A stretch of DNA of 64,000 nt from contig JAOAPI010000160.1 in assembly GCA_025462865.1 (NCBI GenBank), positions 1 through 64,000 on the forward strand, written 5' to 3'. How positions within the stretch are numbered: position 1 is the first letter of the stretch; every line of letters starts with the position of its first letter. Below, one piece after another: positions 45,461 through 55,470 of the stretch. The notes beneath the pieces are model-generated. The model ran no database searches. It saw only the letters and a program-made list of their open reading frames with translations, and was not told the origin of the DNA. This stretch comes from Candidatus Sulfotelmatobacter sp. Its GTDB lineage: Bacteria > Acidobacteriota > Terriglobia > Terriglobales > Acidobacteriaceae. Position numbers and translations under genes: made by a program.

Positions 45461-47143
45461 TTACGCCTCGGCAGCGGTGGTGTAAACGATCTCCACAACC
45501 GTGCAATCGTCATTCAGCGGATTGCCTGCGCAGAACTCCGAAACCGCCGAGAAAATTCCTTCCAGGGTGGGGGTCTTCATCACCGCCGCCTCCAGTCTCG
45601 AATCTTCAAAAAAATCGCCCATGGCATTCTCCGCTTCGGTCACGCCATCCGTCACCAGAATGAAACGGTCGCCAGAATTGAGTTGGCAGCGGGCGCTCTC
45701 AAACGTCGCATCGGCCAGCAGACCAACCGGAACATTCCCATGCGGAGGACGCATCACCTCTCCCGCGCAGACCAGCAGAGGCTGCACGTGGCCGCAGTTA
45801 ACATATTCCAGATCACCATCACGGCGCAGGCGCGCTAACAGAACCGTCGCATATTTTTCTCCCACCAGCTTTTCGGTGAAGAAACGGTTCACCGCAGAAA
45901 CCACCTCAAGCAGCGGCGTTCCCGAAATCAGCTGCGAAACAATCATCCCCTGTAACGTCGACGCCAGTAGGGCCGCTGACACTCCTTTGCCGCTCACGTC
46001 CGCCAACACTACGGCAAGCCCTTCCTTTGTGATGACCGCATCGTAGAAGTCACCCCCGATTTCCTTGCAAGACAGATTCTTCCCGCGCAATTTGGCAAAT
46101 GGCACTTCCGGAATCTTCACTTGCATCAGCCGCTGCTGAATGCCCGCGGCAATCGTCAATTCCTGCTGGTAGCGCCGGGATTCTTCCTCCGCCTGGACCA
46201 GTCGTGCGTTCTCGATCAGCGACCCCGCTTCCGTCGCGATGGCCCGCAGCACATCGTGGCCAACCCCAGAGAACTCCCTCGACGCGAAGCGCGAGTCCAC
46301 GTAGAGCACTCCAGCCACCTCGGAGGATGGTGCGCCAGGGACAGGCATCTGCTGGTCACGCCCTGACTGCACTTGCCTCTTACGCAGCGGAATGCAAATC
46401 ACCGTGCGCAGATCATAGGCGACAATGCTTTGCCGGGCCGCAAGGTCCATCGAACTGCCCGTATCGGTAAGAAGAAATTCCGAATTCGAACGCAGAGACT
46501 CTTCCAGGGCGGAATGCGAAATGGTCTTGTCATCCAGTAGCGGCTCGCCCTTGCTGTTGCGTCCCGCGGCCAAACGCAGGTTCCCGTCGTCGTCCGTCAG
46601 AAAGACGTAGCCACGCTCTGCGCGAGTCAGTCTGAGCGTCACTTCCAGCATGGTCATCAGAATTTCATCGAGCACGCCGGCGGTATTCAATTTACGTGCG
46701 GCTTCAAGAAACAAAGTTAGTTTCTCAAGATCGTTCGACTCCTGCGAAATCTGTATTCCAGAAATCTGGCTCAGGAAGTCGCGTGCCGTGTTCGACGTGC
46801 CGTGCGCGGGATTGAAAATGGCATAGGTCGAATCGCGCGCGCCAAATTCTAGTCGGTCATTGCTCTCCAGCTTTTGCCGCTGAACGCGCTCCCCGTTGAC
46901 GAATGTGCCATGCTTGCTGCCCTGATCGACCAGAAAAAAGCCGTCAGTTTCCAGCACAATGAGCGCGTGATCCCGCGACACCCGCGGATCGGCGATCACA
47001 AGATCCTTATCAACCTTGCGGCCCACGCTAAAGGGCGTCCGATTGAGGACGATGTTCTTTTGCTCGTTGCCCTGCACCAGCACCAGCGCGGGAAATACTC
47101 CCGAGCTTGAGCTCTGCGAAGAACGAATGGAATTCAGAGACAT
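45461..47143 (-). CDS. FHA-GAF-SpoIIE/PP2C phosphatase
   Basis: A 560-residue cytoplasmic signalling protein. N-terminal FHA domain (about 30-105): FSVGRKVDKDLVIADPRVSRDHA. GAF domain about 135-320 ('AERGYVFLTDDDGNLRLAAG'). C-terminal PP2C/RsbU-like phosphatase about 345-555, with 'EIGGDFYDAVITKEGLAVVLADVSGKG', which holds metal-binding Asp residues (GGDFYD and ADVSGKG), and LVTDGVTEAEN. FHA binds phosphothreonine, so it should be recruited to a kinase substrate. Its target is unknown. It faces the GH15 gene tail to tail, with a 24-base gap. Confidence 0.9.
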   Translation of the reverse strand: MSLNSIRSSQSSSSGVFPALVLVQGNEQKNIVLNRTPFSVGRKVDKDLVIADPRVSRDHALIVLETDGFFLVDQGSKHGTFVNGERVQRQKLESNDRLEFGARDSTYAIFNPAHGTSNTARDFLSQISGIQISQESNDLEKLTLFLEAARKLNTAGVLDEILMTMLEVTLRLTRAERGYVFLTDDDGNLRLAAGRNSKGEPLLDDKTISHSALEESLRSNSEFLLTDTGSSMDLAARQSIVAYDLRTVICIPLRKRQVQSGRDQQMPVPGAPSSEVAGVLYVDSRFASREFSGVGHDVLRAIATEAGSLIENARLVQAEEESRRYQQELTIAAGIQQRLMQVKIPEVPFAKLRGKNLSCKEIGGDFYDAVITKEGLAVVLADVSGKGVSAALLASTLQGMIVSQLISGTPLLEVVSAVNRFFTEKLVGEKYATVLLARLRRDGDLEYVNCGHVQPLLVCAGEVMRPPHGNVPVGLLADATFESARCQLNSGDRFILVTDGVTEAENAMGDFFEDSRLEAAVMKTPTLEGIFSAVSEFCAGNPLNDDCTVVEIVYTTAAEA

Positions 47144-47273
47144 GGAAGGTCATGCGATTTCACTTTGAGGCTGTTTCTCAAAATCGCATCTTTAGAATAA
47201 TGACAGGAATCGTGTGCCGACGGGTAGATCCTTTTGTGGGTGCCGTTTTTTCTAATCGATAATTCCGCCACTT

Positions 47274-48602
47274 TTAGGTCGTTTTGGCCGTTTGTGCGCC
47301 TTCCACCATCTGTCGTTGGTCCGTTCTGCTCGCATCCAGATAGGTCAACGCGAAGGCAATCACAGGAATAGTGAAGGTGGCGAAGAAAGGCCATTTCCAC
47401 CCTTGCAGCGACCAGGCGGGAGAAGCGAGCCAGTAGGCTCCGAACAGGACAATGCTCGCAAGCCATTGCCAAGCAATGGAAAAAGCTCCAGCCAGGTAAA
47501 TGAAACGGGCCGCTCGCGACCGTGAAATAAAAAATTCTCGGTCCCGCACCAGCACGAGAATCGCGGGTACAAGAAGCACCTGGTTATAAGGCGCGTACAT
47601 CGGTACCACCAGCACGGTCAAAGCCATTGCCAGAGCGATAGCCCGGCCGAATTGCGGTCCCTCCGCTGGGTTGGCGCGCAATCGCCACAGGCACAATCCA
47701 CAGCCGAGAATGGCTATTCCCGCAACAATTTTTCCCGCATACGGCCACGGTATGAGCTGTTCCAGCACCGACTGGTTTTGAGTGTAGCGATGATATTGCC
47801 CCACGGTTTCGGCAAACATCCGCCACCACCCCGGCAGAATGATTTCTGCTCCGCCCAGCAACAAAGCCATAGTCAGGCCAAAACCCACAACCAACTTTCG
47901 TCGCCGGCGCAAATCGCTGACTGCCCATAAGAGTAGCCATGCCACCAAAGGCCATGCCAGTTGCGGCTTGATGGTAGCCAAAGCCAGCAGAATACCCCCG
48001 CAGAACAGGTAGCCGCCGGCCACGCAGGCCACGGCCCCCGCCATCAAGCCCGCCACAAGCAGGCTAATTTGCTGCAACTTGATGCCTTGTACGGCCGGAA
48101 CACTCCCGAGGGTCAAGGCAATGCAACCCGCGACCGCTAGGCACGGCAGTCTCCATTGCAACGCGCGCAGCCATAGACAAACGCTCGCGGCCGTCAGGCT
48201 CACTAGCATCCAGTGAAAGAAAATTTGAACATTGTGAAATGGAAAATTAATCAACGGTGCCAGCACAAAGACTAGATAGAGAGGATAAGCAAAGCCTTGG
48301 CGGTCTTTGGGATCGTTTGGCCGATTGTTATCGAGCACCCGACCGTAATATCCCTTTTGAATTTCTAGGGTGATTTCGTCACTGTAAGGATTCACGTGGT
48401 GAAGCAGTAGTTCGCGCGCTCCCAGCCAGCGCGGATAAAGATCTGACAAATTCCCGCGTGGACGCTCCTGCTGCGCCGCGTCCGCCACCTGATACGCCAC
48501 AAGGATTCGGTCAAAGTAAAACCACATGCTCGCCGCCGCCAGCACGGCGACCACAAAGAACGTACCGAGTCGTGAGTGCGAAGCAGGTAGGTCATTCGTC
48601 AT
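47274..48602 (-). CDS. GT87/DUF2029 polytopic glycosyltransferase-like protein
   Basis: A 442-residue membrane protein with about ten to twelve hydrophobic segments, of the DUF2029/GT87 family related to polyprenol-phosphate-mannose-dependent mannosyltransferases. The periplasmic loop after the first helix carries DLYPRWLGARELLLHHVNPYSDE, a family hallmark with acidic residues. It is the second of two tandem paralogues, 28 bases after the other. Acceptor and sugar are unknown. Confidence 0.82.
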   Translation of the reverse strand: MTNDLPASHSRLGTFFVVAVLAAASMWFYFDRILVAYQVADAAQQERPRGNLSDLYPRWLGARELLLHHVNPYSDEITLEIQKGYYGRVLDNNRPNDPKDRQGFAYPLYLVFVLAPLINFPFHNVQIFFHWMLVSLTAASVCLWLRALQWRLPCLAVAGCIALTLGSVPAVQGIKLQQISLLVAGLMAGAVACVAGGYLFCGGILLALATIKPQLAWPLVAWLLLWAVSDLRRRRKLVVGFGLTMALLLGGAEIILPGWWRMFAETVGQYHRYTQNQSVLEQLIPWPYAGKIVAGIAILGCGLCLWRLRANPAEGPQFGRAIALAMALTVLVVPMYAPYNQVLLVPAILVLVRDREFFISRSRAARFIYLAGAFSIAWQWLASIVLFGAYWLASPAWSLQGWKWPFFATFTIPVIAFALTYLDASRTDQRQMVEGAQTAKTT

Positions 48603-48629
48603 CTTTGTTCACCTGCCCACACTCCCGAG

Positions 48630-49871
48630 TTACGACGCATTGCATACGTCCACGGGATCACGGGGCAACTCATTCCCAATCTTCCACGCCCACCACAAAA
48701 GCGGAATCGCCATCAAATTAACTTTTCCAACTACCAGCCAGAGCACCATCCATAAGGGGCTGATTAAGAGCGGCAACACAGGAAGGAGCAGAGTCAATCT
48801 CTGGTTTCGTCGTTCCCCGATCAAATGTAGACAGTAATCCGAAATCAGCACCATCGGCAAAACCAGCAAGCTCAGGTCATGCGAATTCGTCTGCCAGGCG
48901 ATCAACACTGATATCAAAATCGCCAGAGAAAATTGCAGTTCCAATTTCTCCCCGTTCGCTCTCCCCTTCCAGACTGCGAATATAAATAAGATGACCGTAC
49001 ATACCGCTGCTAATGCCGTCCCGAAGGTTCCCGAAAGTGGCCCCCAACCCGTGACTAATCCATGCAGGTTCGGGAGGAGTTTCGACGGTACTCCACCTAA
49101 GCTGGGCGTCTTCGCTATCTGCAGCACATATCGGGGATATTGAAGCAAAGCTTCCTTACCTACCAACGCAATGGAAGCCAGCGCCAGCAATATGGCGATT
49201 GCTACGAATCCCAGGGCTACGCGGCCTCGTTTCCAAATGACCAAGAGCAGAACAAGCGGAACGATAAACTGAAACTTGAACGTAGCCAGCGCCAGCCAAC
49301 AGCCCGCGCGCAGATCCGCCTTTTGTTTCAGCGCATTGAACCCCAGGACGCACAACAGCAACATCAGGATAGAGTCCTGGCCTTCCAACAAGCAGGCGAG
49401 AACTGGAAAGAACGCGAGCGACGCAAGCACAAATTTCCAGGCCGGAACTAGGCGCAGCATCTCCACCGACCGGCGCAGCAATAAGGCAATCCCGAAAAGG
49501 GCACAGATATTGAGCAAGCCCCAAACAAGAAATGCCTGCGGATACGGCAACAGCGACAACGGCATGAAAATAGTCGCCTCAAAAGGCGGGTGTATGAACG
49601 GCAAAGCTCCCCTCCGAAATGCGATATGGCCGGTGAAGCTTTCTTGCACCGCATATTGGAGTTGTGGGTCGTAAAGATGATTACCCTGTCCCTGTCGTAA
49701 GATAGTCGCCGCCGTGTAAAAAACTGTGAAATCGGGATATCCGCGCTTAATGCCTTCCCAGAAATTGAGAGAAAACAGCAAATTCAGCCAAAGCATCCCG
49801 CCGACAAAAATCGTTGCAACGCGCCGCCATCTGGCGCCGCCAGTCAGCACAAATTGTTTCCAATCGGCCAC
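48630..49871 (-). CDS. GT87/DUF2029 polytopic glycosyltransferase-like protein (paralogue)
   Basis: About 413 residues if it starts at the GTG at 49871 (VADWKQFVLTGGARWRR). An in-frame ATG at 50030 would add 53 residues of low similarity, and the true start is unsettled. The first membrane helix is 'VATIFVGGMLWLNLLFSLNF', followed by the GT87-like loop GYPDFTVFYTAATILRQGQGNHLYDP. It is a paralogue of the next gene and of unknown sugar specificity. Both are on the opposite strand to the Tad operon, whose flp gene begins about 320 bases away. Confidence 0.78.
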   Translation of the reverse strand: MADWKQFVLTGGARWRRVATIFVGGMLWLNLLFSLNFWEGIKRGYPDFTVFYTAATILRQGQGNHLYDPQLQYAVQESFTGHIAFRRGALPFIHPPFEATIFMPLSLLPYPQAFLVWGLLNICALFGIALLLRRSVEMLRLVPAWKFVLASLAFFPVLACLLEGQDSILMLLLCVLGFNALKQKADLRAGCWLALATFKFQFIVPLVLLLVIWKRGRVALGFVAIAILLALASIALVGKEALLQYPRYVLQIAKTPSLGGVPSKLLPNLHGLVTGWGPLSGTFGTALAAVCTVILFIFAVWKGRANGEKLELQFSLAILISVLIAWQTNSHDLSLLVLPMVLISDYCLHLIGERRNQRLTLLLPVLPLLISPLWMVLWLVVGKVNLMAIPLLWWAWKIGNELPRDPVDVCNAS

Positions 49872-50188
49872 GGTGGACCGCGATTGTACCCTGTACTTCG
49901 CGCATCCGCTATGCTCCGAACTGGAGTATCCTTGCATTACTGGGGCAGTTCCTCGGCAGACTTGCCGGGCCGATTTTCCAAGACAAACCATTGTGTCGCA
50001 CAGAAGAGTGGCCGTTACCCTGGTGTGCAAGAAAATACAACTTCGGGAGCACCTTGCAGGTTATTATGTTTAGGAATAATTCCCTGCCGTTCCATTTCAC
50101 GAGCTATCAGTCCCCTGAGGATGCCGATCATTGGCCTTCTTCGGGAGGCTCCGGGGAATTTGATGTCGGTTTAGGAGGAGCGGCAACC
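49872..50188. other. Intergenic region before flp
   Basis: A 317-base gap between the GT87 gene and the flp ribosome-binding site. It carries divergent promoters by position. In-frame extensions of both neighbours run through it on opposite strands, neither convincing. No repeat, RNA gene or clear regulatory site was recognised. Confidence 0.4.
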
Positions 50189-50350
50189 ATGATGTACTTC
50201 TCGAGATTGTGGCGCGAGGAAGAAGGACAGGACATAGCGGAATATGCCGTGATGCTGGCGGTCATCCTCGTAATCGTCGTAGGCACGGTTCGACTGATCG
50301 GGTCTAATGCGAACAACACTTTCTCCAACGTCGCCAGCTCGATCCAATAG
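50189..50350 (+). CDS. flp: Flp/Fap-type prepilin
   Basis: A 53-residue pilin subunit of the Tad system. Leader MMYFSRLWREEEG ends at Gly13; the mature protein starts QDIAEYAVMLAVILVIVVG, with Glu at +5 and Tyr at +6, the Flp signature, then one hydrophobic helix. TAGGAGGAG lies 9-17 bases before ATG 50189. Longer in-frame starts reach 49814 but lack the clean leader. The short intact pilin heads the Tad operon. Confidence 0.9.
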   Translation: MMYFSRLWREEEGQDIAEYAVMLAVILVIVVGTVRLIGSNANNTFSNVASSIQ

Positions 50351-50448
50351 CTACTGAAGTCAGCAGGGTACTTGCGCGTGCGGCACCATAGGCAATCCTC
50401 GCCCTTTGAAAGCGCGAGATCAGCCATTATCCGCCCTGATGGAGTTTT

Positions 50449-51312
50449 ATGAACCGTACTCGTTTGTTGATGATCGGAGTTCTGGCTCTGGCCCTGGGTG
50501 CCTTTGTCAGCCTGCTCGTCTACAAGAATCTCCAAGGTAAAGGCCCCTCCAATAACGAGGGTGGGACCGATGTGATCGTGGCTGCCGATGATATTCAAGT
50601 AGGCGCCAGAATCGAAGAACACAACGTGCGAACCGCGAAGTTTCCCCCATCAGGCCTGCCGGCCGGGGCTTATAGCAAGAGGTCCCAGGTAATGGGCCGC
50701 GGCGTGATTATTCCTATCTCTAGAGGCGAATTCATTCTCCCCACCAAGCTGGCTCCTGAGAATGCAGGGTCCGGTTTGCCTTCCCTGATTCCTCCAGGGA
50801 TGCGTGCGGTTTCCGTTCGGGTAAATGAAGTAGTCTCCGTTGCTGGGTTCGTGGGTCCGGGAACGCGCGTCGATATACTTCTTACCGGAACTCCCAACGG
50901 CAGCTCGGAGAACCAAACCACCACGGTGTTGCAGAATGTCGCTGTGATCGCCTCGGGCCACACGCTGGAACGCAACGCAGCTGGCGAAGCTCAAAACACT
51001 CCGGTGATCACTCTTCTTACTTCTCCGGAAGATGCCGAACGCCTCACCCTTGCCAGTTCAGAAGGCAAGATTCAACTCGTTCTGCGGAACCCGCTCGATA
51101 CCCATCAGGATTCGGTTGACCCCGCAAACGCCAGAGGTCTTTATAAGGGTGGAACACCGGTGGCCGCTAAGCCGCACACACCCGTTCATGCCGCAAAGCA
51201 TAAGGCTGAACCCCTTGCTCCTCCTTCGGTCCTTAGTGTGGAGGTTTATCAAGGCGATAAGAAGCCGGACGTAGTCAAATTTCCGGAAGAGAGTAAGGAC
51301 GAACCAAAGTAG
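50449..51312 (+). CDS. cpaB: Tad pilus assembly protein CpaB
   Basis: A 287-residue periplasmic protein (also RcpC). One membrane anchor (LLMIGVLALALGAFVSLLVY), an SAF domain about 45-110 ('VIVAADDIQVGARIEEHNV'), and 'MRAVSVRVNEVVSVAGFVGPGTRVDILLTG' split as two beta domains at about 122-150. CpaB stabilises the CpaC secretin. The Lys/Pro-rich C-terminal tail is longer than usual. It lies between flp and cpaC. Confidence 0.93.
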   Translation: MNRTRLLMIGVLALALGAFVSLLVYKNLQGKGPSNNEGGTDVIVAADDIQVGARIEEHNVRTAKFPPSGLPAGAYSKRSQVMGRGVIIPISRGEFILPTKLAPENAGSGLPSLIPPGMRAVSVRVNEVVSVAGFVGPGTRVDILLTGTPNGSSENQTTTVLQNVAVIASGHTLERNAAGEAQNTPVITLLTSPEDAERLTLASSEGKIQLVLRNPLDTHQDSVDPANARGLYKGGTPVAAKPHTPVHAAKHKAEPLAPPSVLSVEVYQGDKKPDVVKFPEESKDEPK

Positions 51313-51376
51313 TGGCAGAGAAGTCCGCCTCGCGCGCTCGTTCGCAGGCTTCCTCAGGTAGGAGAGAGATCGAAAG

Positions 51377-52810
51377 ATGAAGGTTCGCACGAGACGTTTC
51401 ACTCTCGCATTGTCGTTGGCTCTGCCGCTTTCGGTGGTGCCATCCGGGCTTGCCGCCGCCACGGAATGGGCGCTGCCCCCGATGCAACAGGCCGCGTCAC
51501 CGGAACCCGCGGCCCCGGCCGCCACCCAGACGACACTGCCGCCGCAGTCCACTCAGCCCCAGGGTTCAGCCCCGTTGCGCGTCATGGTGGACAAGTCTCT
51601 GCTCATCAATACTACAGAGCGACTGAAGCGCATCTCCGTAACCGATCCCAGTGTGGCTTATGCCACGGTCATTACCCCCACCCAGATACTGGTCCATGGT
51701 CGTGCTCCCGGCGAAGTCTCACTGCTCATCTGGGACGAACTTGAACGGTCCCGCAGTTTTGACCTCCGCGTTGACGTTGATGTGAGCGCCGCCGCCGAAG
51801 AAGAACATCGCGTATTCCCTGAGGAACAGATTTCCGTCACCCCTTCCCGCGCCGCAATCGTTCTGTCCGGCCACGTAACCACCGAGGATGTTGCTAAGCG
51901 TGCCGGGGAACTCGCGGCGGCTTATTCCAAGAATGTTGTGAATGTGCTCACCTTTGGGCCCGTAGGTGCGCAAGAAGTATTGCTGGAAGTCAAATTCGCC
52001 GAGGTCGATCGTTCTGCCCTGACCCAATTAGGTTCGAATTTCTTTTCCACGGGAGCGGGCAATTTTCTCGGCACTACTAGCACTGGCCAATTTGGCGGCT
52101 TCGGCAGTCAGCAGATCAGCCAGACTCAGGGACAAAGCCCTCCGGTTCAGACCAATCAGACCATCAGCAACGTTCTGAACCTGTTCTTGTTTCGTCCCGA
52201 TATTCACTTTGGCGCTGTGATCGAAGCGCTGCAGAACAAGAATCTTCTGCAGATTCTGGCCGAACCGAATCTCATAGCGGTGAATGGTAAGAAAGCCAGC
52301 TTCCTGGCCGGCGGGCAGTTCCCCTTCCCCATCGTGCAACCCGGCGCTGGATTTACCGCCGTCACAATTTCGTTCAAAGAGTTTGGCGTAAAGCTTGAGT
52401 TCACTCCGGTCATCATGCCAAACGGCAATATTCACCTCATCGTCGCGCCCGAGGTCAGCACTCTGGATTTCGCAAACGCACTCACTATTTCCGGATTTAC
52501 TGTGCCTGCCTTGAGTACGCGGAAAGCCGAAACTGAATTCGAATTGCGGGATGGCCAAAGCTTCGTCATTGCCGGTCTGATCGATAACCGCGTTACCGAT
52601 ATCTGGAACAAGGTTCCGGGGCTGGGGGATATTCCAATCCTGGGTAATTTCTTCAAAAGCAAGAGCGCGCAAAAAAGTAATTCCGAGTTGATGGTCCTGT
52701 GCACGGTTCATCGTGTTTCGCCAAACACAGAAACGCCGCCGGGGCCCACGAATCCGCAACCTTTTATCGACAACGGAAAGTTCGATGGCAAAAAGCCTTC
52801 AGGAAAGTAA
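51377..52810 (+). CDS. cpaC: Tad pilus secretin CpaC
   Basis: A 477-residue outer-membrane secretin (RcpA). It has a signal peptide about 1-28, a Pro/Gln-rich linker (about 35-75), the N-terminal CpaC-type domain 'LLINTTERLKRISVTDPSVAYA' and a BON-like part. The C-terminal secretin core has ILAEPNLIAVNGKKASFLAGGQFPFP and 'FVIAGLIDNRVTDIWNKVPGLGDIP'. It should form the channel for the Flp pilus. AGGTAGGAGAG precedes the ATG. Confidence 0.95.
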   Translation: MKVRTRRFTLALSLALPLSVVPSGLAAATEWALPPMQQAASPEPAAPAATQTTLPPQSTQPQGSAPLRVMVDKSLLINTTERLKRISVTDPSVAYATVITPTQILVHGRAPGEVSLLIWDELERSRSFDLRVDVDVSAAAEEEHRVFPEEQISVTPSRAAIVLSGHVTTEDVAKRAGELAAAYSKNVVNVLTFGPVGAQEVLLEVKFAEVDRSALTQLGSNFFSTGAGNFLGTTSTGQFGGFGSQQISQTQGQSPPVQTNQTISNVLNLFLFRPDIHFGAVIEALQNKNLLQILAEPNLIAVNGKKASFLAGGQFPFPIVQPGAGFTAVTISFKEFGVKLEFTPVIMPNGNIHLIVAPEVSTLDFANALTISGFTVPALSTRKAETEFELRDGQSFVIAGLIDNRVTDIWNKVPGLGDIPILGNFFKSKSAQKSNSELMVLCTVHRVSPNTETPPGPTNPQPFIDNGKFDGKKPSGK

Positions 52811-52820
52811 TCCGTTGATA

Positions 52821-52865
52821 GGATCGGCGGAATCAGGATCGGCCGAATCAGGATCGGCGGAACAA
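52821..52865. repeat. Triple 15-base tandem repeat between cpaC and cpaE
   Basis: Three head-to-tail copies of GGATCGGCGGAATCA (52821-52835, 52836-52850 with one change, and 52851-52865 with two or three changes) fill the 102-base gap. This lies 50 bases before the cpaE ATG. It is probably a slippage tract; a regulatory role is possible. Confidence 0.8.
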
Positions 52866-52912
52866 AGTGCGGCAAGGCGACAGCGTTAGGAGAGTTGGAA
52901 AAGGCGTAGAGT

Positions 52913-54085
52913 ATGGCCGAGCTTTCGGTAGTGATTGTGGCCACGGATAATGAACAGCGCAGTGTGCTTCAAGTGCTGGTGGATGGTACCAGCGTAGCCC
53001 GCACTGTCCATACCTGCGCCAACTTCCCGGTGGCGGCGTCCGATCCGGTCACCCGCCGAGTACAGGCGGCAAAGCCGGACGTGCTCTTAGTCGACATCCC
53101 CGCAGATAACCTCGTAGCAGCCATGCGCGCTGTTGAACTTCTGCATCAGGAACTACCGGATTCTGCTGTGTTCGCCATCGGAAATCTGAATCAACCGCAA
53201 GTCATCGTGAATGCCATGCGCGCGGGAGCCCGCGAGTTTATCGAGCGTCCCACCACCACCACCGATCTTCTCGAGGCATTTGTTCGCCTCACCACAGCCC
53301 AGCGCCGGGTTCAGAAAGAGGGTCCACGCGGTAAAGTATTTTCGATCGTGAACGCAAAGGGTGGGAGCGGTGCCACCACTGTGGCCGTCAACCTTGCCCT
53401 GGCGCTCCAGGCTGCTCACGGTCACACAGCACTCGTGGATCTCGCGCCGCTCGGACACACTGCCTTACACCTGAATCTCAAGCCGTTATTTACTCTGGCC
53501 GATGCTACCCGCAACCTGCACCGCATGGACAGTTCCCTGCTCGAAAGTTTCATGTCCCGGCATAGTGGTGGGTTGCATTTGCTTGCGGGTACAAATGCCC
53601 CCGCCGCCATCGAGCCTTCCAACGCGGAGTTCGTGCGCCTCTTCGACATGCTGGTAACTCACTACCGCTACGTGGTCGTGGATAATTCCTCGCGTCTCGA
53701 TCCTGCTAGCCGCCTGGTCGCCAACTTGTCTGAGTGCGTGCTACTGGTGGCGTGCGCCGACGTGGCCTCTCTCTGGGGAGCGGCGCGTGTGCAACAGTAT
53801 CTGGGAGAAACCGGCAACCATGAACGCGTGCGTCTGATCATTAACCGTTTTCGCAAAGTGCCGGGATTCAGCGAGTCGGATGCGGAAAACGCAGCAGGCG
53901 TAAAATTACTGTGGAAGGTTCCCAATCAATACTTCGCCATTTCTTCCGCCATCGACCGCGGCATCCCGGTGATGGAGCAAAGTCACACTGAGATTGCCCG
54001 TTGTTTTTCCGGGCTGGCGAATGAATTGACCCGTAACGACGCTGATGTTAAACGTGCGGCGTGGTCGCTGTTCAAGACCGTATAA
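52913..54085 (+). CDS. cpaE: Tad pilus localisation ATPase CpaE/TadZ
   Basis: A 390-residue MinD/ParA-like protein. An N-terminal atypical receiver-like domain (about 5-125, 'AKPDVLLVDIPADNLVAAMRA') precedes a deviant Walker A 'NAKGGSGATTVAVNLALALQ' with K149-GGSGATT. CpaE/TadZ positions the pilus machine at the pole or its site of assembly. It lacks phosphorylatable receiver Asp in an obvious place, like other TadZ proteins. It comes just before cpaF. Confidence 0.93.
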   Translation: MAELSVVIVATDNEQRSVLQVLVDGTSVARTVHTCANFPVAASDPVTRRVQAAKPDVLLVDIPADNLVAAMRAVELLHQELPDSAVFAIGNLNQPQVIVNAMRAGAREFIERPTTTTDLLEAFVRLTTAQRRVQKEGPRGKVFSIVNAKGGSGATTVAVNLALALQAAHGHTALVDLAPLGHTALHLNLKPLFTLADATRNLHRMDSSLLESFMSRHSGGLHLLAGTNAPAAIEPSNAEFVRLFDMLVTHYRYVVVDNSSRLDPASRLVANLSECVLLVACADVASLWGAARVQQYLGETGNHERVRLIINRFRKVPGFSESDAENAAGVKLLWKVPNQYFAISSAIDRGIPVMEQSHTEIARCFSGLANELTRNDADVKRAAWSLFKTV

Positions 54086-54091
54086 GATTTT

Positions 54092-55387
54092 ATGGCTAAT
54101 CTTCAGACCTTCGAGCGCAGCGAGTATCAGCAGGTAAAGGCGGACCTGCATCGCAAGATCCTCGACCGCCTTGACCTGGAGAAACTGGGACGCAAAACCG
54201 GCGACACCGCGCGCGAAGAGGTTCTGGTTCTCATTCGCAACTCGGTCAACGCTGAGGTTGTCCCCCTCAGTTTCGCCGAGCGCGAAAGACTCTCGCGCGA
54301 AATCCTCGACGAGATCTTCGGCCTCGGTCCGTTAGAACCTCTGCTTAAAGACCACAGCATTTCCGACATTCTGGTAAATCGCTTCGATAAGGTCTACATC
54401 GAACGCGCGGGCAAACTGGAACTCACAGGCTTGTCCTTCAAAGATAACCAGCATCTCATGCAGATTATCGAGCGCATCGTGTCCCGTGTGGGCCGCCGCG
54501 TCGATGAATCTTCTCCAATGGTCGACGCCCGGTTGGCCGATGGATCGCGCGTGAACGCGATTATTCCTCCTCTCGCTCTCGATGGCGCTTGCCTTTCCAT
54601 CCGCCGTTTCGGACGTGATCCGGTCACAGCCCGCAACATGATCGAAAACCATACCCTCACCGAAGCCATGCTCGAACTACTCTCTACCATGGTGAAGGGA
54701 CGGCTGAATCTGCTGATTTCCGGCGGCACCGGCGCTGGCAAAACTACATTGCTCAATGTGCTATCCGGATACATCCCCAACGTCGAGCGCATCGTCACCA
54801 TCGAAGATGCGGCAGAATTGCAGCTTAAGCAGGAACATGTAGTGCGGCTTGAGACCCGCGCGCCCAATATCGAAGGAAAGGGCGCGGTTCGCCAGCGCCA
54901 GTTGGTCATCAACAGCTTGCGTATGCGGCCCGACCGTATCGTCGTCGGCGAGGTCCGTGGCGAGGAAGCTTTCGATATGTTGCAGGCGATGAATACCGGC
55001 CACGAAGGTTCGCTTACCACGGTCCACGCCAACTCCGTGCGCGACGCTCTGGCTCGCGTGGAGAACATGGTTTCCATGGCGAATCTCAATATCCCCGAGC
55101 GCGCCGTGCGCCACCAGATTGCTTCCGCCATTCATGCCGTTGTGCAGGTTGCCCGATTGTCGGACGGCACTCGCAAGGTGATCGCAGTTTCCGAGGTCAC
55201 TGGCCTCGACGGCGAAGGCATTGCCATGCAGGATATTTTCGTTTTTGAACGTCGCGCCACGGACGAGGACGGCAAAGTACGGGGGACTTTTCGCGCTACC
55301 GGAATTCGGCCGCTATTTGCCGACCGGTTAGCTACCGCGGGCGCACGAATACGCCCATCACTATTCGAATCAAAGACCGAAATCTAA
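54092..55387 (+). CDS. cpaF: Tad pilus assembly ATPase CpaF/TadA
   Basis: A 431-residue hexameric secretion ATPase that powers pilin polymerisation. N-terminal domain about 20-170, then Walker [12 protein letters not shown] (Lys217), the Asp box '[16 protein letters not shown]', Walker B '[19 protein letters not shown]' and the His box THHA-type segment '[13 protein letters not shown]'. It starts 6 bases after cpaE, so the operon is tight. Full length. Confidence 0.96.
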   Translation: MANLQTFERSEYQQVKADLHRKILDRLDLEKLGRKTGDTAREEVLVLIRNSVNAEVVPLSFAERERLSREILDEIFGLGPLEPLLKDHSISDILVNRFDKVYIERAGKLELTGLSFKDNQHLMQIIERIVSRVGRRVDESSPMVDARLADGSRVNAIIPPLALDGACLSIRRFGRDPVTARNMIENHTLTEAMLELLSTMVKGRLNLLISGGTGAGKTTLLNVLSGYIPNVERIVTIEDAAELQLKQEHVVRLETRAPNIEGKGAVRQRQLVINSLRMRPDRIVVGEVRGEEAFDMLQAMNTGHEGSLTTVHANSVRDALARVENMVSMANLNIPERAVRHQIASAIHAVVQVARLSDGTRKVIAVSEVTGLDGEGIAMQDIFVFERRATDEDGKVRGTFRATGIRPLFADRLATAGARIRPSLFESKTEI

Positions 55388-55401
55388 GGAAAGAAGCCGT
55401 C

Positions 55402-55428
55402 GTAGAGACTTAGCTTGCTACAACTCTC
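55402..55428. repeat. Dispersed palindromic repeat copy before tadB
   Basis: GTAGAGACTTAGCTTGCTAC followed by AACTCTC matches the GTAGAGACGTAGC unit at 23509 with a few changes, so the inverted repeat is partly broken. It occupies the cpaF-tadB gap, 43 bases before tadB. Confidence 0.55.
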
Positions 55429-55470
55429 TGGACGGCCAGCCAAACACTTGGGATTAGCGAGTCACTGATT

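Noticed and set aside
49814-50188. A longer frame upstream of the flp pilin
   Set aside because: It lacks a pilin leader; the GGAGG before 50189 and the short Flp length fit better.
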